Shown piece after piece: positions 58,091 through 64,000 of a stretch of DNA of 64,000 nucleotides. Below the pieces are notes generated by a model, which did no database searches, was not told the DNA's origin, and saw nothing but the letters and a program-made list of their open reading frames with translations. Source of the stretch: Candidatus Rhodoferax bjergmarkensis (lineage in GTDB: Bacteria; Pseudomonadota; Gammaproteobacteria; Burkholderiales; Burkholderiaceae_C); NCBI GenBank assembly GCA_016708345.1, contig JADJFX010000020.1, positions 1-64,000 of the forward strand. Direction: 5' to 3'. The position numbers were made by a program, and so were the translations under genes. The stretch's first letter is position 1. Each line of letters opens with the position of its first letter.

Positions 58091-60097
58091 ATGAACAAGC
58101 GACAACTTCGCAACATCGGCATCATCGCGCACGTCGACGCCGGTAAAACAACCGTTAGCGAACGGATTCTGTACACCACGGGCGCTATCCACCGCACGGG
58201 TGAAGTCCATCTGGGCAACACCACGATGGACTATGACCCGCAGGAACGTGCACGTGGCATCACGATCAACAGTGCGGCAACCACCGTTGCCTGGCGTGCG
58301 CACCAGATCAATTTGATCGACACGCCGGGGCACATCGACTTCAATATCGAAGTGAACCGCTCCTTGCGCGTTCTCGACGGTGCGGTCGTGGTGTTTGACG
58401 GCGTTGCAGGCGTAGAACCGCAGACCGAGACCAACTGGCGCCTGGCGGACCGATATGGTGTGCCACGCATCGCCTTGATCAACAAGCTGGACCGCACAGG
58501 TGCGGACTTTGCAAGGGTCGTGGCGATGATGGCGGAGCGCTTGGGTGCACGGCCTTTGGTCATGCAACTGCCGTTGGGCCAGGAAGCTGGGTTTGAGGGC
58601 ATGATTGACCTGGTCAGCATGCAAGCTCTGCGTTGGCCGCTTAATGGGCGTGGCCAACCCGAATTGACGGTGGGATCTATACCCGAGCACATGCAACCGG
58701 CAGCGCAAGCGGCCCATGATGCCCTGGTAGACACTGCGGTGGAGCAGGACGATTCGGTACTGGCCGCCTATTTGGACGGCCAGGATGTATCGGAAGCACA
58801 GCTGCGCGCGTGTATCCGTCTGGGTACCCTGAAGCAGGCCTTTGTGCCAGTCTTCGCTGGCTCCGCGCTCAAGAACAAGGGCATTGAGCCTTTGTTGGAT
58901 GCGGTGGTGGACTACCTGCCGGCGCCAGAAGACCGTGCACAGGCATTGGGCGGCGGTGACGGCTTTGCCGCACTGGTGTTCAAGGTGGTCCACGACGAGC
59001 ATGGGGCGCTGAGTTACCTGCGCGTGTACCGTGGGCAGGCGCAAGCCGGCAGCATGGTGCTCAATAGCAGCACCGGCCAGCGGGAACGTTTGTCACGCGT
59101 CGTGCAAATGCAAGCCAACCAGCGTGAGGAACTGACGCATGCTATGGCTGGCGACATTGTTGCCGTGGCTGGGCTCAAAGGTAGCAAGACGGGTCATACC
59201 CTGTGTGATCCGGAGCAACCGCTGGTGTTGGAAGAGATTCATGCGCCGGAGCCCGTCATCACGATGGCGGTGGAGCCGTTGGCCCGGGAGGATCAGAGTA
59301 GCTTTTCCAAGGGACTGCATACCTTGGTGGACGAAGACCCCAGTCTGCGCCTAAGCCAGGACAACGAGTCTGGGCAAACCCTGCTTTCGGGCGTGGGTGA
59401 ACTCCAGCTGGAAGTGACACTGGAGAAGCTTCGCAGTCGCTTTGGCGTATCGGTGCATACAGGGCAGCCGCAAGTTGCTCTGCGTGAAACCGTAACCCGG
59501 GATGCCCGCGTGCGCCATGTGCACAAGAAGCAATCCGGTGGGCCCGGGCAGTTTGCGGAGGTTGTGCTGCGTATCGAAACTTTGCCACGTGGTGAAGGTG
59601 TGCGTTTTGAGAGTGAAGTGACAGGGGGAGCGATCCCCAGGGAATTCATTCCCAGCGTGGAGGACGGTGTTCGACGTGCAGCGCGCGCAGGCGTGCTGGC
59701 GGACTACCCGGTGGTGGATGTGTTGGTCGTCCTGGAAGACGGAAGCTTCCACGAACGGGACTCGTCGACACTGGCGTTCGAGTTGGCAGGCAGTGCGGCC
59801 TTTGCGCAAGTGCAGAGGGCCGCACTGCCGGTCATGCTGGAGCCGGTGATGGCCGTGCAGGTGACGACGCCCTTGGACTATGTGGGTGATTGCATCGGTG
59901 ACTTGAACCGACGGCGTGCCTTGGTGCGCCAGCAAGACCAAGTTGGCAATGCTGCGGTAATCCACGCCATGGTGCCGTTGCAGAACCTGTTTGGCTACAT
60001 CGGCAATTTGCGTGCCCTGACTTCAGGGCGTGCCAGCTATTCGATGCAGTTTGACCACTATGCGCAAGCGCCGACGGCGTTGGTTGCAACGGCCTGA
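58091..60097 (+). CDS. fusA: Elongation factor G paralogue
   Basis: The 668-aa GTPase has G1 AHVDAGKTTVSERIL, G2 region ERARGITINSAATT, G3 DTPGHIDFN and G4 NKLD, then the usual domains II-V with GGAIPREFIPSVEDGVRRAA and the C-terminal QLxNLFGY-like QNLFGYIGNLRALTSGRASY. It is about 30 residues shorter than housekeeping EF-G (about 700 aa). It promotes translocation or ribosome recycling; paralogues often serve under stress. The start at 58091 is preferred over 57926, because the longer frame overlaps the leader ORF and terminator. It is followed by a terminator. Confidence 0.85.
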   Translation: MNKRQLRNIGIIAHVDAGKTTVSERILYTTGAIHRTGEVHLGNTTMDYDPQERARGITINSAATTVAWRAHQINLIDTPGHIDFNIEVNRSLRVLDGAVVVFDGVAGVEPQTETNWRLADRYGVPRIALINKLDRTGADFARVVAMMAERLGARPLVMQLPLGQEAGFEGMIDLVSMQALRWPLNGRGQPELTVGSIPEHMQPAAQAAHDALVDTAVEQDDSVLAAYLDGQDVSEAQLRACIRLGTLKQAFVPVFAGSALKNKGIEPLLDAVVDYLPAPEDRAQALGGGDGFAALVFKVVHDEHGALSYLRVYRGQAQAGSMVLNSSTGQRERLSRVVQMQANQREELTHAMAGDIVAVAGLKGSKTGHTLCDPEQPLVLEEIHAPEPVITMAVEPLAREDQSSFSKGLHTLVDEDPSLRLSQDNESGQTLLSGVGELQLEVTLEKLRSRFGVSVHTGQPQVALRETVTRDARVRHVHKKQSGGPGQFAEVVLRIETLPRGEGVRFESEVTGGAIPREFIPSVEDGVRRAARAGVLADYPVVDVLVVLEDGSFHERDSSTLAFELAGSAAFAQVQRAALPVMLEPVMAVQVTTPLDYVGDCIGDLNRRRALVRQQDQVGNAAVIHAMVPLQNLFGYIGNLRALTSGRASYSMQFDHYAQAPTALVATA

Positions 60098-60108
60098 AGC
60101 TATGAAGA

Positions 60109-60139
60109 AAGGGCGAATCCATCTGGGTTCGCCCTTTTT
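60109..60139 (+). terminator. Terminator after the EF-G paralogue
   Basis: Stem GGGCGAA/TTCGCCC with a 10-nt loop and T-run; a strong Rho-independent terminator. Nothing further is seen to about 60410. Confidence 0.85.
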
Positions 60140-60411
60140 CCTTTGGAATGTTGATTTCTCAACGCCAATTTCTTTCCGGGTCCTGCATTCTCTTTCGCAC
60201 TTCATGCTTGCCCATCTTTGTTAATGGCGGTACCCAAAACGACTTCCTAACGCAGGCGCCCTGCCCTGCAAGGTCGGTACTCCAGCGTATCCACGCCCTT
60301 GTGGTGTGGGAAGTGGACTTGTCAAAATGTGCGAGCCGCTGGTTTTATTTGTGACGCATCACAAGTTGCGTGAATTGGCCACCAAGCGAGCACAGTAGCC
60401 TGCCATGGCGT

Positions 60412-61000
60412 CTACGACTGCGCCACCCAGCGTTTCATCGTTTGGAGAGCCCGAATCTTCCTGGCCAGTTCCTGTGTCGAATAAATCGACGTGGTGTCGA
60501 TGCTGGCGTGACCGGCAAGTTCACTGACCACCTCGATCGGCACCCCATCGACCAGTGCTTGCCGGACAAAGGTGTGGCGCATCCAGTGGGTGCTGGCTTT
60601 CATGAATCGCTCTGGATCGAGTCCGCTGTCCGGCGCGGTTTTGGCCGCCTGCGCAAAAAAGCGTTTGAGCACCGCATAGATACCTGCCGATGACAAAGCA
60701 GTTTCAGGGGTGTTGGAGGTGGCGCTTGCCACCACCGCACCTGCTGGCACCATTGACTTCTTCTAGCACCCTGCCCCACTGCGGCACTGAGGGGTGCAAG
60801 GTTCGAATCAAGGGCAGGCTGTCAGCATCCGTACAGTTTTTGTCCTCTTGCAAGAACTCTCCTGCGTGCAGGGCCAGAAGATGCACCACGTCCGGGTTCA
60901 ACGGCACCTCGCGCGTCTTGTTGCGCTTTCCGGTCACTGTGAAAATCCAAGTCTGGGGTAAATCCGAGGCGTTCACTAAATCTGTTGATCGTTTACCTCT
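60412..61000 (-). pseudogene. Tyrosine recombinase, truncated and frameshifted
   Basis: The upstream part (WIFTVTGKRNKTREVPLNPD and VVHLLALHAG) is in one frame and the catalytic end (HWMRHTFVRQALVDGVPIEV, SELAGHASIDTTSIYSTQEL) in another; the shift is near 60735. The N-terminal domain is missing. The same C-terminus occurs at 20717-20860. Confidence 0.8.
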
Positions 61001-61202
61001 AGGCCGCGTCCAGCATGGGTTTGCGGTGGTTTTTATTGGAAGAAATATTTCGACGGGATAGACCGGCTGAATGCCTTTATCCATGCGGGTTTGAGGGCAT
61101 CAGGCACCAAAAATCAACAGATTAAGTGAACGGCTTGGGGTAAATCGGGCAGCGACTCCTGACGCAATTGGCCATAACGTGCCCTAGCCAGTTCATCCAG
61201 AC

Positions 61203-61597
61203 GGATGTCCTCGCTGGAAAACCTAGACGGCATGGTGATACCGCCCACGTTGGAAGCGCCTAGGGCATGCACGGCCAGCGCCAGGGTCAACGCCGAGTCA
61301 ATGCCACCGGATGAACCCACCACTGCCTGTTTGAAGCCACAGCGCCGGGCGTAGTCCTTGAGCCCCAAAACGATTTGCTGGCGATAAAACTCCATGGTGG
61401 GCAATCCCTCGCAGGACACGGCAGGCAAACTGCCGCCCCCGGCGCTTGAAAATCCTGTGTGCGCGGATCAAAGTGCAGCGTCGTCACATCTTCCGTGAAA
61501 CGTTGCGCTTCATAAACGACGGTACCCTCTGCCGTGACGGCAAAGGATGCGCCGTCGTAGACCAGATGGTCATGGCTACCAATTTGGTTCATATAAG
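61203..61597 (-). pseudogene. Displaced internal fragment of nadE
   Basis: The minus strand repeats nadE from about MNQIGSHDHLVYDGASFAVT to SSGGIDSALTLALAVHALGA and the PSRFSSE end, with one frameshift near 61440 and scattered changes. It corresponds to 34226-34616 and ends abruptly on both sides. The direction is inverted relative to nadE. Confidence 0.85.
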
Positions 61598-61733
61598 TAG
61601 TGCCCAACGCATACTTCGGGAGCTTTTAACCAGCTTGCGATTCAAATCCACGAGGACAGAATAGACCCCGAACTCTGGGACGCAACAGGATCGCCGCTAG
61701 AACCGCATTGACTATCCCGGGCGCAGAACCTGT

Positions 61734-63179
61734 TTAACGCAAACTCACCGTTTGGCCTTTCCACACAGGGTCTTGCCAACGGTAAAATGCGCTCAAATTT
61801 TTTGGCTGATCGGCGTGCTTCTCAACCTCCATAGTGGCCGTGCGTAGCACCTCAAAGCTTGTTTTGTAACGACCATCCACTTTGGCTTCACGCGCCGCCA
61901 ACATCTGCGAGTTGCCCGGCATCCAACCTGCAAACTCTACATAGCCCAGATTGGGGCTATCCGAGGCAGGGGGGACGATGTCAACGCCCCAGCCGTTAGG
62001 CCCTTGCTGAAACACCCACATTTCGCGCCAAGTGTCCAGCGGCTGCACGGCCAGTGCCAAGGCAGTGCCTTGGCGATTGACTGTGGCGGATGCGGCCCAC
62101 ACGACACCATAGGTGCAACGGGTGAATAGCGGATTCTTCGTGTCGTGTTTACCGTCGACGATGTGAACACAGGTTTCACCCTGCTGACCGGTACTCAGAC
62201 GCACAGATAGTTTGATGACCGGTTTCTCGGCGCTGCCAGTGGCCTCACTCGTCAAAGAAGGTTCCACGCCCCAGCGAGAGGCACCAACACGAATGGCTGC
62301 GTCGTTGTAAACAGTTGCGTCTGTTTCAGCCAGGTCGGTTTTGTTTACTGCCGCCAACTCTTGCAACGCGCGGGTTGCTGCCGCTTGGACAGTGGCCGGC
62401 GCAAACTCCGCCCGGCGTGCCCTTTGAAACGCGAGACCTGCCCAGATACCGGCTTTGCGCAGATGCAGGCGGTTCTTTAATACCGCAGGTAAATCGCGCA
62501 TCTCCACGCGGTCCAGCACCTCGGCACGCCAGTTGTCTTGTGCAAAACGCTCGACGGGATTGAGATGGGGTGCCACGCATTCATGTTTGGTCAAGGCTAG
62601 CGCGGCCAGTGCTCTCTGACTGTCGGTTGCCGGCAAGGCCAGTACCCGCCGGTGCGCGTCTCCGTTGTAGCAGAGCTGTATCTGACCGTCTCGTTCAAAA
62701 CTCAGCATCTCCACGCCATAGCTGGCAGCCACGTCCAGATGGGAGGCCAGTGCATCGCTGCCGGGTTTGCCCTGGCGGGCGGAAGCGCGGCGTGCCAAGC
62801 GCTCAGCCATGGCACCCAGGGCATCAAAGGGTTCGCCGTTGATGGTGCCTGCGGGGGCCGCCCGCAGGTATGCAGCAGCGTAACTGATGCCCAAGGATTC
62901 AGATCCGGGCGTGTCGCGCAAGAAGCGCAAGATGGACAACAGCTCAGGGGCTGCGTCGGGTGCGAGTGACTGGCTGCGCACCTGCGTAGCGCGGACATAA
63001 CCAGCACGTTCACGGCGGTGGTCATACACCTGAAGGTAGTCACCCTTTTGGCCCCGAATTTCTAGGCTGTCGCCTTGTGCCAGTGCCACTTGCTGCGGCG
63101 CGGAATCACGCGGTGCCGAGCGCAGCGAGGATTGGTCTTGGGTGACGATCGCAATCAACAACAAGGAAGCGGCAATCAT
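61734..63179 (-). CDS. Secreted SH3-domain protein
   Basis: The 481-aa product starts with a signal-like segment (MIAASLLLIAIVTQDQ), then an SH3-type domain (QQVALAQGDSLEIRGQKGDY, VYDHRRERAGYVRATQVR) at residues 30-65, then a long helical region and a beta-rich end. The function is unknown. It starts one base after the stop of the SPFH gene, so both are co-expressed. Confidence 0.7.
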   Translation of the reverse strand: MIAASLLLIAIVTQDQSSLRSAPRDSAPQQVALAQGDSLEIRGQKGDYLQVYDHRRERAGYVRATQVRSQSLAPDAAPELLSILRFLRDTPGSESLGISYAAAYLRAAPAGTINGEPFDALGAMAERLARRASARQGKPGSDALASHLDVAASYGVEMLSFERDGQIQLCYNGDAHRRVLALPATDSQRALAALALTKHECVAPHLNPVERFAQDNWRAEVLDRVEMRDLPAVLKNRLHLRKAGIWAGLAFQRARRAEFAPATVQAAATRALQELAAVNKTDLAETDATVYNDAAIRVGASRWGVEPSLTSEATGSAEKPVIKLSVRLSTGQQGETCVHIVDGKHDTKNPLFTRCTYGVVWAASATVNRQGTALALAVQPLDTWREMWVFQQGPNGWGVDIVPPASDSPNLGYVEFAGWMPGNSQMLAAREAKVDGRYKTSFEVLRTATMEVEKHADQPKNLSAFYRWQDPVWKGQTVSLR

Positions 63180-63180
63180 A

Positions 63181-64000
63181 TTAATTGACTCCTTCGGTAG
63201 CGCTTTGCTCTTCTTGGCCCGACTCTGTGGTGGTATCCGCAGCGACGGCAGTACGCACTTTTTGCGCGGTATTTTGTTTACCAGCGCCCAAAAGGGCCGA
63301 ACCTATGAAGCCACCGTCGGAAGGCGGCGGAGCAATAATGACCGTGATCTTGTCTGACAGCTTGTCAGCCATGGTTTTCTGGATCAAAAGCGGGTTTTTT
63401 GAGATCAACGCACCGTCGCGCGCCAACTGCTCGCTGGTGATTTTTCCGATACGATCTTGGCGGTAGGCCTCGGCATCGGCAAGATTCTTGCGGGAGTCCG
63501 CCTCACCGGAAGCTTCAATGCGACGTGCCTGCGCGGTACCCTCGGCGGTCTTGATGCGCGAGATCTTCTCCGCCTCGGCTTCGAGCGAGCGCTGCTCGAT
63601 TTGCTTTTGCTTGAACGGAAGCACATGTTTCATGGCTTCAGCCTGAGCCTTGGCCGCAATGATCTGTTCCTCCGCAGCCGCCTGAGCCGAGGTTTCGCGA
63701 CGCACTTTGTCAGCCTGGGCTTCAAGCTCTGTTTGCCTGACTTGCTTTTCCTTCAATTCCAGCGTGTAACGCATTTTCTCGGTGGCCAGTTCCTCGGACA
63801 ACAAATGTTCCATGCCTGCCTTGTAGTCTGGCGGCAGGTCGACCTTGCCCATCGTCACAGCCTCCAGCTTGATACCGTCCTTGGCAAGGCGGGGCTTCAG
63901 TTCTGCCTCAATCAGTTGCTGGATCTCAGCGCGTTTGCTGGAAAAGATCTCCCGCACGGTGTAACGAGCCAGGGTTTTGTACAACACGCCCTGCACCACG
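63181..64000 (-). CDS. SPFH/band-7 protein, cut by the window edge
   Basis: The visible C-terminal 272 residues show an SPFH domain end (REIFSSKRAEIQQLIEAELK, LAKDGIKLEAVTMGKVDLPP) followed by a long coiled coil rich in Glu, Gln and Ala (LELKEKQVRQTELEAQADKV) and a Gly-rich tail. Prohibitin/flotillin-like proteins organise membrane microdomains. The N-terminus with the membrane anchor is outside the window. Confidence 0.8.
   Translation of the reverse strand, partial: VVQGVLYKTLARYTVREIFSSKRAEIQQLIEAELKPRLAKDGIKLEAVTMGKVDLPPDYKAGMEHLLSEELATEKMRYTLELKEKQVRQTELEAQADKVRRETSAQAAAEEQIIAAKAQAEAMKHVLPFKQKQIEQRSLEAEAEKISRIKTAEGTAQARRIEASGEADSRKNLADAEAYRQDRIGKITSEQLARDGALISKNPLLIQKTMADKLSDKITVIIAPPPSDGGFIGSALLGAGKQNTAQKVRTAVAADTTTESGQEEQSATEGVN

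Noticed and set aside
1..64000. CRISPR array, rRNA operon or replication origin
   Set aside because: No regularly spaced direct repeats, no rRNA-like sequence, and no iteron cluster or rep/par genes were found by reading.

Overview
The window looks like an accessory replicon or genomic island of a beta-proteobacterium in the Burkholderiales, most likely Comamonadaceae (Rhodoferax/Polaromonas-like). This rests on the style of the proteins (NrtR, PncB, NadE, NadM-Nudix, PrlF-YhaV), a Comamonadaceae-type interspersed repeat at 29498-29553, and the absence of rRNA or ordinary housekeeping operons. The gene density is mixed: tidy operons alternate with decayed mobile elements, and many genes carry single frameshifts or nonsense codons.

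Layout. 1-3403: a decayed RIT element (three tyrosine recombinases in trio) with ~100-bp terminal inverted repeats, next to an IS21-family remnant (3428-5392) that lies inside a tRNA gene. 5393-7304: a truncated tRNA array (minus strand) with its upstream region and a small DNA-binding gene. This block is an inverted, diverged copy of 53104-55220. 7414-9404: an exonuclease gene split by a 1.4-kb element that has terminal inverted repeats and a 9-bp target duplication and carries an MNT-HEPN toxin-antitoxin pair but no transposase. 9540-13848: a tightly packed minus-strand operon with three DEDD-type exonucleases, two metallophosphoesterases and four unknown proteins. 13921-18925: regulators, a truncated Pth2-like gene, an orphan antitoxin and an insertion sequence with a 747-aa transposase. 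19171-23505: transporter, SGNH hydrolase and an amber-interrupted VanW-glycosyltransferase gene.

23894-37189 is a cofactor and signalling island. A TerY-P-type triad (vWA, PP2C phosphatase, protein kinase) lies downstream of nicotinamidase PncA. NrtR is divergent from PncA. A three-domain ADA-SLOG-Nudix protein is divergent from pncB-nadE-nadM/Nudix. A shared motif (TTAAWTGCATTTTGCA) in both divergent promoters suggests one NrtR regulon. Further NAD genes (pnuC, frameshifted nadR) are at 42269-44041, and CoA genes (coaE and a coaD-HD fusion) at 46101-47850. Two toxin-antitoxin systems (HigBA-like and PrlF-YhaV) and an IS91-family remnant lie between.

48286-60097 is a translation and RNA-repair block: rtcB with an attenuator-like leader, a small basic protein, a MoxR ATPase with a metallopeptidase-vWA partner, an array of 24 tRNA genes covering 18 amino acids (no Ala or Val), an HNH endonuclease, and an EF-G paralogue behind a leader with two short ORFs and terminators. 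Taken together with the exonucleases and the Pth2 fragment, the block could be a mobile back-up set for tRNA supply, tRNA repair and elongation, but that function is inferred. The right end (60412-64000) holds an integrase pseudogene, a displaced inverted fragment of nadE, and an SH3-domain protein with an SPFH protein cut by the window edge.
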